Source: Saccharothrix ecbatanensis (lineage in GTDB: Bacteria; Actinomycetota; Actinomycetes; Mycobacteriales; Pseudonocardiaceae). From it: 64,000 bases of DNA. Both the position numbers and the translations under genes were made by a program. Below are positions 1 to 9,021 of the stretch, piece after piece. Every line of letters begins with the position of its first letter. Position 1 is the first letter of the stretch. The notes under the pieces were generated by a model. It was not told where the DNA came from, made no database searches, and saw only the letters and a program-made list of their open reading frames with translations. The stretch lies in assembly GCF_014205015.1 (NCBI RefSeq), contig NZ_JACHMO010000001.1, positions 5,952,001 to 6,016,000 of the forward strand, in the 5' to 3' direction.

Positions 1-466
1 GTCGGGCGTGCGCGACATGGTGGTGCTCAAGTCGACCGGGTCGGAGTTCCACGGCTTCCCGCAGGACAAGTACACGACGTTGAAGGAGGCGTACGACCGG
101 ATCTTGGCCACGTCCGTGACGGCGCGTTGGCGTTACCAAGGCGACGGGATCGACTGGGCGTCGAGCTTCGCGGAGATCCGGCGGCTGCTGCTGGCCACGT
201 TCGCGGCGAAGCACAGCCTGTCGTTGCAGCAGACCCTGTACGCGATGGGCGAGGCGGTGTTGCTGGAACGGCCCGAGGTGGCCGAGGTACGGCTGTCAAT
301 GCCGAACAAGCACCACTTCGCGGTCGACATGTCCGCGTTCGGGCTGGAGAACGACAACGAGGTGTTCTACGCGGCCGACCGGCCGTACGGGCTCATCGAG
401 GGGTCCGTGCTGCGTGATGACGCGGAGGACGCCGGTTCGGCCTGGCACACGCTGCCCGCGTTCTGA
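1..466 (+). CDS. Urate oxidase (factor-independent urate hydroxylase), C-terminal part
   Basis: The frame is open from the window edge, so this is the C-terminal ~154 residues of a protein that is normally ~300 residues. The sequence carries uricase features: an F-H-G-F-P-x-D-x-Y-T-T stretch, a W-R-Y segment, a long T-F-A-x-x-H-S-x-S-x-Q-x-T-L-Y helix, and the final L-P-N/M-P-N-K-H-H-F segment (about residues 95-105). Uricase oxidises urate to 5-hydroxyisourate with O2 and no cofactor in cytosolic purine breakdown. The neighbouring malate synthase and IclR regulator fit a route from urate through allantoin to glyoxylate and malate. The stop codon abuts the stop of the convergent gene (TGATCA). 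The N-terminal half lies outside the window. Confidence 0.9.
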   Translation, partial: SGVRDMVVLKSTGSEFHGFPQDKYTTLKEAYDRILATSVTARWRYQGDGIDWASSFAEIRRLLLATFAAKHSLSLQQTLYAMGEAVLLERPEVAEVRLSMPNKHHFAVDMSAFGLENDNEVFYAADRPYGLIEGSVLRDDAEDAGSAWHTLPAF

Positions 467-925
467 TCAGTCCTTGTGCAGGGCCATCCGCTGCAACCGC
501 CAGGAGTGGAACAGCTCGGCTTCCTCGTACCAGTCGACCACGGTCGGCCGACTGGCCGTGACCATGAACTCCAGCAGGATCGCGCGGTACGTCGTCAGCG
601 GCACGCCCACGCCCGGCGGGAAGTCCGTGTACATCTCGTCCACGTACGGCGCGTCCTGGTCGCCCTTCGGCCAGCCGTTGAACTCGTTGTCCACGTAGTT
701 GAGGTAGCCCCACGGGCCGCGGACGGCTAGCACCAGGTTGTGGTCGCTCTCGCCTTCCGCGTCCACCGGGCGGCCGAAGTGCTCCAGCATGCCGTCGTTG
801 CACTCGGGCCGCGCCAACACGTCGATGAGCACGTCGACGTCCGCCGCGCACGCCACCACCTGGTAGCGGAACTCGGCCCGCTCCAAGTCCGGCAGCCCGG
901 TCCACAACCCGGCCCGCATGGTCAT
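467..925 (-). CDS. Imm1-family immunity-like protein
   Basis: Small cytosolic protein of ~152 residues with no signal peptide or membrane segment. The C-terminal half resembles actinobacterial Imm1 immunity proteins: a G-x-W-G-Y-L-N-Y-V-D segment, a F-P-P-G-V-x-V-P turn, then a helix ending R-P-T-V-V-D-W-Y-E-E. Imm1 proteins are usually paired with a polymorphic toxin, but none is adjacent: the flanking genes belong to purine/glyoxylate metabolism. The ATG start at 925 is chosen because AGGG lies 7 bases upstream; a GTG at 931 is also possible. Family membership is by recognised pattern only, and the function is inferred. Confidence 0.55.
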   Translation of the reverse strand: MTMRAGLWTGLPDLERAEFRYQVVACAADVDVLIDVLARPECNDGMLEHFGRPVDAEGESDHNLVLAVRGPWGYLNYVDNEFNGWPKGDQDAPYVDEMYTDFPPGVGVPLTTYRAILLEFMVTASRPTVVDWYEEAELFHSWRLQRMALHKD

Positions 926-1000
926 GCCCACACCCTGGCCGGTGCCGCGCGAATCGGCCGTTCGCCGGTTCGAGGTTCACCCGATCAAGCGATACGGCGG

Positions 1001-2197
1001 TCACGCTCTCCGGGCCAACGCCTGGAGATCCGTCACGGTGAGTCCGGTGGCACGGCGGATTTCGTCCTCCTCCAGTGCACCGCAGTCCAAGGCGCGGATG
1101 AACGAGGCGGACAACGCCTGGGCGGTCGCCGGTTCGTCCAGGATCGCGCCGCCGGCGTGCTCGACGTACGCCTTGAGCCTGCGGGCGTCCGCCTCCACGC
1201 CTTCGAGGTAGAACGCGTGCACGGCGGCGTACCTGGTCACGAGCTGCGCCGGGTGCAGGTCCCAGCCCTGGTAGAAGCCGTGCGCCAACGACCGGCGCAC
1301 CAACCGGTAGTGCGTGCGCCAGCCCTCGTGGACGTTGTCGCCCACCGGCAGCACGTTGGTCGAGCCGTCGGACAGGGCGACGCCGGTCCCCGCCGCGGAC
1401 ACCTGCATCACGTTGCGGGCGAAGTCGCACGCGCCGTGCGCCAGGTGCTGGTGCGCCGCGCCGAGGCCGCAGCCCGCCGTGTAGTCGTACGTGCCGAAGT
1501 GCAGGCCGCTGACCCGCCCTCGCCCCGCTTCGATGAACGTCGGGATGGCCAGCCGCCCCTGCGGGTCCACGACCGACTGCGTCGTCTCGATCTGGATCTC
1601 GAACCGCAACGGCAGCCCGAACAGGTCGAGGACGTCGCCGAACACCTCGACCTGCGCCACCGACGTGACCTTCGGGAACGTGATCACGAAGCCTTCCGGC
1701 GCCTCGCCCAACGCGGTGAGGAACACGTCCAGCGTCCGGATGCCGCGCTCGCGCAACGCCCTGGTGTCGAACGACTTCATCCGCAGCCCGAACCGGAGCG
1801 GCGCCACGCCGCCGCGCAGCCACTCCCGCACCACGAGCGCGGTGCGTTCGGCGTCCGCGTCCTCCTCCGCGTCGGACCGGACGCCGTAGCCGTCCTCGAA
1901 GTCGATCCGCAGGTCTTCCACCGGCTCGGCGGCCAGCTTCGCCCGCACTCTGGCGTCGAGGGCGTCCGCCGACTCCGGTGGCAGGTCGAGCACGTTCGCC
2001 AGGCCGTCCGGCGCGTGTCCGTCCATGGCCGCAAGCGCTTGCGCACCCCAGTCGCCGAGCGTGGACGGGGTCACACGGTCGGCCGGGACGTAGCAGGTGT
2101 GCACCGGCTGCCGGCCCGTCGGCGCGCGGAGTTCCACATCGGACAGCCGCGCGGTGACCGCCCGCACGGAGTCCGCCGACAACGACGTTCGCGGCAC
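1001..2197 (-). CDS. DUF6986-family aldolase (HpcH/HpaI / CitE-like)
   Basis: Protein of 398 residues with a TIM-barrel aldolase look: D-L-R-I-D-F-E-D-G-Y-G (about residues 95-105, acidic metal site), a G-F-V-I-T-F-P-K strand, an F-E-I-Q-I-E-T-T-Q-S strand and a G-L-H-F-G-T-Y-D-Y-T motif. These match the DUF6986 proteins that accompany malate synthase in actinobacteria. The substrate is not known. Position in a glyoxylate operon suggests a C-C lyase or ester-type reaction on a purine- or glyoxylate-derived acid (inference). The GTG start lies one base after the aceB stop codon, so the two are probably translationally coupled in one transcript. Confidence 0.8.
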   Translation of the reverse strand: MPRTSLSADSVRAVTARLSDVELRAPTGRQPVHTCYVPADRVTPSTLGDWGAQALAAMDGHAPDGLANVLDLPPESADALDARVRAKLAAEPVEDLRIDFEDGYGVRSDAEEDADAERTALVVREWLRGGVAPLRFGLRMKSFDTRALRERGIRTLDVFLTALGEAPEGFVITFPKVTSVAQVEVFGDVLDLFGLPLRFEIQIETTQSVVDPQGRLAIPTFIEAGRGRVSGLHFGTYDYTAGCGLGAAHQHLAHGACDFARNVMQVSAAGTGVALSDGSTNVLPVGDNVHEGWRTHYRLVRRSLAHGFYQGWDLHPAQLVTRYAAVHAFYLEGVEADARRLKAYVEHAGGAILDEPATAQALSASFIRALDCGALEEDEIRRATGLTVTDLQALARRA

Positions 2198-2198
2198 G

Positions 2199-3731
<1,533 letters not shown>

Positions 3732-3779
3732 GGGAGCCCACCTCGATTCCGAGTCGGTTTCTACTTCGCGGACTATAGT

Positions 3780-3794
3780 TTTCGCAAGGCGGAA
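3780..3794. promoter_or_regulatory. Candidate IclR-type operator between aceB and its regulator gene
   Basis: TTTCGC-AAG-GCGGAA is an imperfect palindrome with 6-base arms (one mismatch) and a 3-base spacer. It lies in the short divergent gap, 48 bases upstream of the aceB start and 23 bases upstream of the regulator start. Position and symmetry suggest the site of the neighbouring AllR/IclR-like protein. The assignment is inference. Confidence 0.5.
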
Positions 3795-3817
3795 CGGCAA
3801 CGAAGGAGTGATCTCCG

Positions 3818-4603
3818 GTGGCACGAGAGTCCACGGGTGGCGTCCAGTCGCTGCAACGTGCCTTCGACCTGCTGGAACGCCTGGCCGACGCGGGGGGCGA
3901 GGCGAGCCTGTCCGAGCTCGCCGCCACCTCCGGCCTGCCGTTGCCGACCATCCACCGGCTCATCCGCACCCTCGTCACGCTGGGGTACGTGCGGCAGAAC
4001 AGCAACCGGCGGTACACGCTCGGGTCGCGACTGATCCGGCTCGGCGAGAGCGCGTCGCGGCAGTTCGGCACGTGGGCGCGGCCGTTCCTGACGCAGTTGG
4101 TGGACCAGGTCGAGGAGACCGCGAACCTGGCCGTGCTGGATGGCGACGAGGTGGTGTACGTGGCGCAGGTGCCGTCACGGCACTCGATGCGGATGTTCAC
4201 CGAGGTGGGCCGCCGCCTGCTGCCGCACGGCACCGGCGTGGGCAAGGCGATGCTGTCCCAGCTGCCGCGTGACGAGGTGCGCGCGCTCCTGGCCCGCACC
4301 GGCCTGCCCGCGTACACGCCGAACACCATCACCGACGCCGACGAGCTGGTGGCGTCTCTAGACCAGATCGCCACCCAGGGCTACGCCCTCGACGAAAGCG
4401 AGCAGGAGCTGGGCGTCCGGTGCGTCGCCGTTCCGCTGCACGGCGCCCCCACCCTCGCCGCCGTCTCGGTCTCCGGCCCCGACAGCCGCCTGACCAAGGA
4501 GTCCGTGGCCCGGATCGTCCCCAAGGTCCTGGCCATCGCCCAGCGCCTCTCCACCCAGTCCACCCACACATACCCCCGTGAGTCCTACGTTCACGACGCG
4601 TGA
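3818..4603 (+). CDS. IclR-family transcriptional regulator (AllR-like)
   Basis: Protein of 261 residues. An N-terminal winged helix-turn-helix covers about residues 8-70 ([24 protein letters not shown]). A C-terminal IclR effector domain follows, with the [11 protein letters not shown] signature and [15 protein letters not shown]. GTG start with GAAGGAG nine bases upstream. It is divergent from aceB-DUF6986, and IclR proteins in this context usually repress allantoin/glyoxylate genes and bind glyoxylate or allantoate (known of the family; inferred here). The last ~9 codons lie inside a dispersed repeat, so the C-terminal tail P-R-E-S-Y-V-H-D-A is repeat-encoded and may not be conserved. Confidence 0.9.
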   Translation: MARESTGGVQSLQRAFDLLERLADAGGEASLSELAATSGLPLPTIHRLIRTLVTLGYVRQNSNRRYTLGSRLIRLGESASRQFGTWARPFLTQLVDQVEETANLAVLDGDEVVYVAQVPSRHSMRMFTEVGRRLLPHGTGVGKAMLSQLPRDEVRALLARTGLPAYTPNTITDADELVASLDQIATQGYALDESEQELGVRCVAVPLHGAPTLAAVSVSGPDSRLTKESVARIVPKVLAIAQRLSTQSTHTYPRESYVHDA

Positions 4604-4749
4604 GTCCTACGTTCGGAACACCCGAGTTCAACGCTCAGAACGTCCGAGGCCGTCGGCTACGTGTTCTGAGCGTTGAATTCGGGGGTCCTGAACGTAGGAC
4701 ACGGTGGTTCCGAACGTAGGACTCACGCGTTCTGAATGTAGGACTCTCG
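4579..4749. repeat. Inverted composite repeat, GTGAGTCCTACGTTC family (copy A)
   Basis: GTGAGTCCTACGTTC occurs at 4579-4593 and 4600-4614. Reverse-complement versions follow at 4690-4700, 4712-4726 and 4734-4746 (decayed). An inner pair, GAGTTCAACGCTCAGAAC (4624-4641) and GTTCTGAGCGTTGAATTC (4663-4680), completes a head-to-head arrangement. The element covers the convergent ends of the iclR and ftsY genes and supplies the last iclR codons. A single-arm copy occurs at 52573-52637. It may act as a bidirectional terminator; origin and function are unknown. Confidence 0.85.
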
Positions 4750-4754
4750 CGGGG

Positions 4755-6140
4755 TTAGTTGAGGAGGGCGTCGACGAAGGCGGCGGGCTCGAACGGGGCC
4801 AGGTGGTCGGCGCCTTCGCCCAAGCCGACGAGCTTGACCGGGACGCCCAGCTCGCGCTGCACCTGGAACACGATGCCGCCCTTGGCGGTGCCGTCCAGCT
4901 TGGTCAACACGATGCCGGTCACCTTGACGACCTCGGCGAACACCCGCGCCTGGGTCAGGCCGTTCTGGCCGGTGGTGGCGTCCAGGACGAGCAGCACCTC
5001 GTCCACCTCCGCCTGCTTCTCCACCACCCGCTTGACCTTGCCCAGCTCGTCCATCAGCCCGGTCTTGGTGTGCAGCCGCCCCGCCGTGTCGATCAGCACG
5101 GTGTCCACGGACGACTCGACGCCCTGCTTCACCGCCTCGAACGCCACCGAAGCCGGGTCCGCACCCTCCGCGCCACGAACGGTCGCCGCGCCCACGCGCG
5201 AACCCCACGTCTCCAACTGGTCGGCCGCGGCGGCGCGGAAGGTGTCCGCCGCACCCAGCAGCACGGTCCGGCCGTCGGCCACCAGCACGCGGGCCAGCTT
5301 GCCGGTCGTCGTGGTCTTGCCGACCCCGTTCACGCCGACCACCAGCAGCACGGCGGGCTTGACGCCGGAGCCGTCCACCGCGTGCGGCAGGGCGTTCACC
5401 GTGCGGCTCATCTCGGGGTGCAGGGCGTCGACCAGCACGTCCCGCAGCAACGCGCGGGCGTCGTCGGACGTGCGCACACCGCGCGCCACGATCTGCTCCC
5501 GCAGCGCCGTGACGATCTGGTCCGTGATCGCCGAACCCAGGTCCGCCATCAACAGCGTGTCCTCGATGTCGGTCCACGAGTCCTCGTCCAGGTCACCCGC
5601 GCCCAACAGCCCGAGCAGGCCCTGCCCGAACGTCGACCGGGACCGCGACAGCCGACCGCGCAGCCGCTCCAGCCGACCCGACGTCGGCTCGATCTCCTCG
5701 ATCTCGGACGCCGCTTCCGGCAGGTCGACCTCGACGAACCCACGCCTGACCGAGTCACGGGGCACGGCCGCGTCGTCGCCGACACCCGGCTGGCCGTCGA
5801 CCTCGGTGCGGTCGGCGACCGGGTGCTGGACCGGCTCGATCACGTCGGCCGGCGTGGCGCCGGCGTCAGGCGCAGCAGGCTCGGCGACAGGTTCGGCGAC
5901 AGGCTTGGCAGGCTCGGCGACGGGCTCGGCGGGCTCACCGGGTTTGGCCACCGGCGGCGCGGGCGCGTTGAACGTGATCGCGCCACCGGCCTGGTAGCTG
6001 CCCTTGGTCGGCGGCTGCTCCGGCTCCCGCTCGGTGAGGCTGATCCGCCGGCGTCGCGCCAGCACGACGCCCGTCACGAGGGCGACCGCGAGCAGTGCCG
6101 CGACGACGACGATGATCCAGATCAGGGACGTGGTGGACAC
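4755..6140 (-). CDS. ftsY: Signal recognition particle receptor FtsY
   Basis: GTPase that docks SRP-ribosome complexes at the membrane. The GTG start (S-T-T-S-L-I-W after it) gives 461 residues with an N-terminal membrane helix (about residues 6-28), as in other actinobacterial FtsY proteins. An acidic Ala/Pro/Glu linker with P-V-A-E-P repeats (about 50-120) precedes the NG domain. GTPase motifs: G-V-N-G-V-G-K-T-T-T-T (G1), D-T-F-R-A-A-A (G2), D-T-A-G-R (G3), T-K-L-D-G-T-A-K-G (G4) and the C-terminal G-x-G-E-G-A-D-H-L-A-P-F. In mycobacteria ftsY adjoins smc; here smc is ~12 kb away, so the block has been split by insertions. Confidence 0.95.
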   Translation of the reverse strand: MSTTSLIWIIVVVAALLAVALVTGVVLARRRRISLTEREPEQPPTKGSYQAGGAITFNAPAPPVAKPGEPAEPVAEPAKPVAEPVAEPAAPDAGATPADVIEPVQHPVADRTEVDGQPGVGDDAAVPRDSVRRGFVEVDLPEAASEIEEIEPTSGRLERLRGRLSRSRSTFGQGLLGLLGAGDLDEDSWTDIEDTLLMADLGSAITDQIVTALREQIVARGVRTSDDARALLRDVLVDALHPEMSRTVNALPHAVDGSGVKPAVLLVVGVNGVGKTTTTGKLARVLVADGRTVLLGAADTFRAAAADQLETWGSRVGAATVRGAEGADPASVAFEAVKQGVESSVDTVLIDTAGRLHTKTGLMDELGKVKRVVEKQAEVDEVLLVLDATTGQNGLTQARVFAEVVKVTGIVLTKLDGTAKGGIVFQVQRELGVPVKLVGLGEGADHLAPFEPAAFVDALLN

Positions 6141-6234
6141 GGCGCAATCCTCGCACGTCACCGCATGTTGGCGATCAACGAACCAGGTTGATTTCCGGCA
6201 ACTTTCCCACCAAGCCTCTTGCGTCAGCGGTCTG

Positions 6235-6250
6235 TGTGGAATAGACCACA
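6235..6250. promoter_or_regulatory. Candidate DasR-like (dre) operator before anmK
   Basis: TGTGG-AATAGA-CCACA is an inverted repeat ending five bases before the anmK start. Its right half AGACCACA matches seven of eight bases of the Streptomyces DasR half-site AGACCACT; the left half is poorer. DasR controls aminosugar metabolism, which fits an anhydro-MurNAc kinase. Inference only. Confidence 0.4.
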
Positions 6251-6254
6251 GGGC

Positions 6255-7421
6255 GTGAAGGTGATCGGGCTCATCTCGGGCACGTCGATGGACGCCATCG
6301 ACGTAGCGGTGGCAGAGCTGTCCCTGGACGGCCTGACCGTCGTGCTGACCCCCGTCGAGCACGCCGAGCACCCGTTCCCCGAAGAACTGCGCAGGCCCCC
6401 GACCAGCGCCGCCGACCTGTGCGCGCTCGACACGAAGCTCGGCCGGGCGTTCGCCGAAGTCGCCGCCCGATACCAGGGCGACCTCGTGTCGTCACTGGGC
6501 CAGACCGTGCACCACTGGGTCGAGGACGGCCGCTGCCTCGGCACCCTCCAACTCGGCCAGCCCGCGTGGATAGCCGAAGCCACCGGACTGCCGGTGGTGG
6601 CCGACTTCCGGGTCCGGGACGTCGCCGCGGGCGGGCACGGCGCGCCGTTGGCGAGCACGCTGGACGCCCTGTGGCTGGCCGGGTTCGCCGAATCCGAGGG
6701 CAGGCCGGCCACCGCCCTCAACATCGGCGGCATCGCCAACATCACCAAGGTTTCGCCCGATGGTGTGGTCGCCTACGACACCGGACCGGGCAACGCGCTC
6801 ATGGACGCGGCGATGACCGTGCTGTCCAGCGGTCTGCGCACCCAGGACACCGACGGCGAGTTCGCCCGCCGAGGCGAGGTGCACGCCGAACTGCTCGACC
6901 GCCTGCTGGCCGACCCGTACTACGCCCGGCCCGCGCCCAAGTCCACCGGCAAGGAGCACTTCAACCGCGCCTACCTGGACCGGGTTTCCGAAGGGCTGAC
7001 CATGCCCGCCGAGGACTTCCTGGCCACGCTGACCGAACTCACCGCGCGCACGATCGCCGCCGAGTGCGAGGGCACGGTCATCGGCTCCGGCGGCGGCATG
7101 CGCAACCCCGTGCTCGTCGAGTCGTTGGGTCGACTTGTGGACCTTCGGACGAGCGACGAACTGGGACTGCCCGCGGCGGGCAAAGAGGCCTACCTCGCCG
7201 CCCTGCTGGGTTTCCTGACCTGGCACGGACTGCCCGCCAACGTGCCGTCCGCCACCGGCGCCACCGGTCCGCGCCCCCTGGGGTCGATCACCCCCGGCCG
7301 CTACCCGCTGCGCCTGCCCGAGCCCGTGATCACCGCCGTGACGGGATTGACGATCCGCCGCCAAGAGCGGCTGCCAGGCCACGAGTGGCAGGAAAATGGA
7401 GGAGACCATGCGCGCACTTGA
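6255..7421 (+). CDS. anmK: Anhydro-N-acetylmuramic acid kinase
   Basis: Phosphorylates and opens 1,6-anhydro-MurNAc to MurNAc-6-phosphate during cell-wall recycling. The GTG start gives 388 residues beginning K-V-I-G-L-I-S-G-T-S-M-D-A-I-D, the N-terminal phosphate-binding motif. Further motifs: G-Q-T-V-H-H (about 85), D-F-R-x-R-D-V-A-A-G-G-x-G-A-P-L, L-N-I-G-G-I-A-N-I-T (about 155), D-T-G-P-G-N-A-L-M-D and the C-terminal S-G-G-G-x-x-N. The stop overlaps the start of the next gene by 14 bases, so the kinase and a sodium symporter form one transcription unit. A dre-like box just upstream suggests aminosugar control. Confidence 0.93.
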   Translation: MKVIGLISGTSMDAIDVAVAELSLDGLTVVLTPVEHAEHPFPEELRRPPTSAADLCALDTKLGRAFAEVAARYQGDLVSSLGQTVHHWVEDGRCLGTLQLGQPAWIAEATGLPVVADFRVRDVAAGGHGAPLASTLDALWLAGFAESEGRPATALNIGGIANITKVSPDGVVAYDTGPGNALMDAAMTVLSSGLRTQDTDGEFARRGEVHAELLDRLLADPYYARPAPKSTGKEHFNRAYLDRVSEGLTMPAEDFLATLTELTARTIAAECEGTVIGSGGGMRNPVLVESLGRLVDLRTSDELGLPAAGKEAYLAALLGFLTWHGLPANVPSATGATGPRPLGSITPGRYPLRLPEPVITAVTGLTIRRQERLPGHEWQENGGDHART

Positions 7422-8964
7422 TGTCGGCATCATCGTGCTGTTCCTGGTGGGCATGCCGCTGCTGGGCGTGTGGATCGCGGGGCGGCAGCGTTCCGCCACC
7501 GACTACTTCGTCAGCGAAAGCCGCATCTCGTGGTGGGTGGTGTGCGTGTCGGTGGTGTCGGCCGAGACGTCGACGCTCACCGTGCTGAGCGTGCCGACCA
7601 TCGCGTACCTGGGCCCGATGACGTTCCTGTCCCTGGCCGTGGGCTACCTGATCGGCCGGATCGTGGTGTCGTTCGTGCTGCTGCCGAAGTACATCGCGGG
7701 CGAGCTGATCACCGCGTACGGCTTCCTCGGCAAGCGGTTCGGCAGCAAGATCCAGAGCACCGCGTCGATGACGTTCCTGGTCACCCGGCTGCTCGCGGAC
7801 GGCCTGCGGCTGTTCGCCACCGCCATCCCGATCAAGGTCGTGCTCGTCGCGTACGGCGTGGACGTGTCCTACTGGGTGATCGTGGCGGTGCTGGGCATCG
7901 CGATGGTCGTCTACAGCTTCCTCGGCGGCGTGCGGGCCGTGGTGTGGGTCGACGCGATCCAGATGCTCTGGTACGTCATCGGCGCGTTCGTGGTGATCAC
8001 GGTGCTGAACGGGAAGCTGCCCGACGGGTGGTTCGGCGCGGCGGCCGACGCGGGCAAGTTCCAGATCTTCGACTTCAACGCCAGCCCGTTCACCTCGCCG
8101 TACGCGATCGTCACCGCCTTCATCGGCGGCGCGGTGCTCTCCATGGCCTCGCACGGCGCGGACCAGCTGATCGTGCAGCGACTGATGGCGACCAAGGACG
8201 TGCGCGCGGCGCAGAAGGCGCTGATCGCCAGCGGCGTCGTCGTGTTCCTCCAGTTCGCCCTGTTCCTGTTCATCGGCGTGATGCTGTGGGCGTTCTACAA
8301 GGCCGCGAACCCGGTCAAGGACCTCGGGCTCAACAACAACGACGAGCTGTTCGCCAACTTCATCGTCAACGACATGCCGTCGGGGCTGTCCGGGTTCGTG
8401 ATCGCGGGCATCCTGGCGGCGGCGCTGTCGTCGTCGCTCGGCGCGCTGGCGTCCTCGACCGTGACGGACATCGTCCAGAAGGTCGTGCGGAAGCCGATGA
8501 CCGAGGCGGAGGTCTTCCGCCAGGGTCGGATCTGGACCGTGGTCTGGGCCGGTCTGCTGATCGTGTGCGCCGGTCTGTTCGCCACGCTGACCCGCCGCGG
8601 TAACCCGATCGTGGAGCAGGGCCTGTCGATCGCCGGCTTCACGTACGGCGCGCTGCTCGGCGCGTTCCTGCTCGGGCTGCTGTTCCGCAAGGCCAAGCAG
8701 CTCGACGCGATCGTGGCGTTCGGCGTCACGGTGGTGGTGATGGCGTTCGTGATCCTCGGTGTGAAGTTCGTCGGGCCGGAGGCGGCGCTTCAGATCAACT
8801 TCGCGCCGGCCGCGCCCGCCCAGAAGATCGTCTCGCTGGCCTACCCCTGGTACACGCCGCTCGGTGTGCTGGTGACGTTGATCGTCGGTGGCCTGATGTC
8901 GTTGCGGCACAAGGGTTACCAGCCGCCGGAGGTCGATGAGGCAGTGGCCGCCAAGGCCGCGTGA
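7408..8964 (+). CDS. Sodium:solute symporter (SSS/SLC5 family)
   Basis: Integral membrane protein of 518 residues with about 13 hydrophobic helices. It begins L-D-V-G-I-I-V-L-F-L-V-G and has family features: R-S-A-T-D-Y-F-V-S-E-S-R-I-S-W-W after helix 1, S-A-E-T-S-T-L-T in helix 2, and a central A-S-H-G-A-D-Q-L-I-V-Q-R-L. ATG at 7408 is preferred over ATG at 7396 because GGAGGAG lies four bases upstream. Overlap with anmK suggests it imports an anhydro-amino sugar or another cell-wall sugar with Na+; the substrate is inferred from context only. A strong terminator follows. Confidence 0.88.
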   Translation: MRALDVGIIVLFLVGMPLLGVWIAGRQRSATDYFVSESRISWWVVCVSVVSAETSTLTVLSVPTIAYLGPMTFLSLAVGYLIGRIVVSFVLLPKYIAGELITAYGFLGKRFGSKIQSTASMTFLVTRLLADGLRLFATAIPIKVVLVAYGVDVSYWVIVAVLGIAMVVYSFLGGVRAVVWVDAIQMLWYVIGAFVVITVLNGKLPDGWFGAAADAGKFQIFDFNASPFTSPYAIVTAFIGGAVLSMASHGADQLIVQRLMATKDVRAAQKALIASGVVVFLQFALFLFIGVMLWAFYKAANPVKDLGLNNNDELFANFIVNDMPSGLSGFVIAGILAAALSSSLGALASSTVTDIVQKVVRKPMTEAEVFRQGRIWTVVWAGLLIVCAGLFATLTRRGNPIVEQGLSIAGFTYGALLGAFLLGLLFRKAKQLDAIVAFGVTVVVMAFVILGVKFVGPEAALQINFAPAAPAQKIVSLAYPWYTPLGVLVTLIVGGLMSLRHKGYQPPEVDEAVAAKAA

Positions 8965-8968
8965 ACCA

Positions 8969-9007
8969 GGTGGTCGGCCGGCGCGTCTCCCGCGCCGGCC
9001 GACCACC
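8969..9007. terminator. Bidirectional hairpin terminator between symporter and protease
   Basis: A perfect 17-bp inverted repeat: the left arm (8969-8985) begins GGTGGTCGGCC, and the right arm (8991-9007) is its exact complement. The loop is TCTCC. No T-run follows, as is usual in actinobacteria. It sits between two convergent stop codons. Confidence 0.85.
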
Positions 9008-9021
9008 CTCACGTCACGGCG

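Noticed and set aside
960..1000. TTCGAGGTTCACCCG considered as a tRNA T-arm.
   Set aside because: No acceptor, D or anticodon arm can be placed around it; no tRNA was found in the window.
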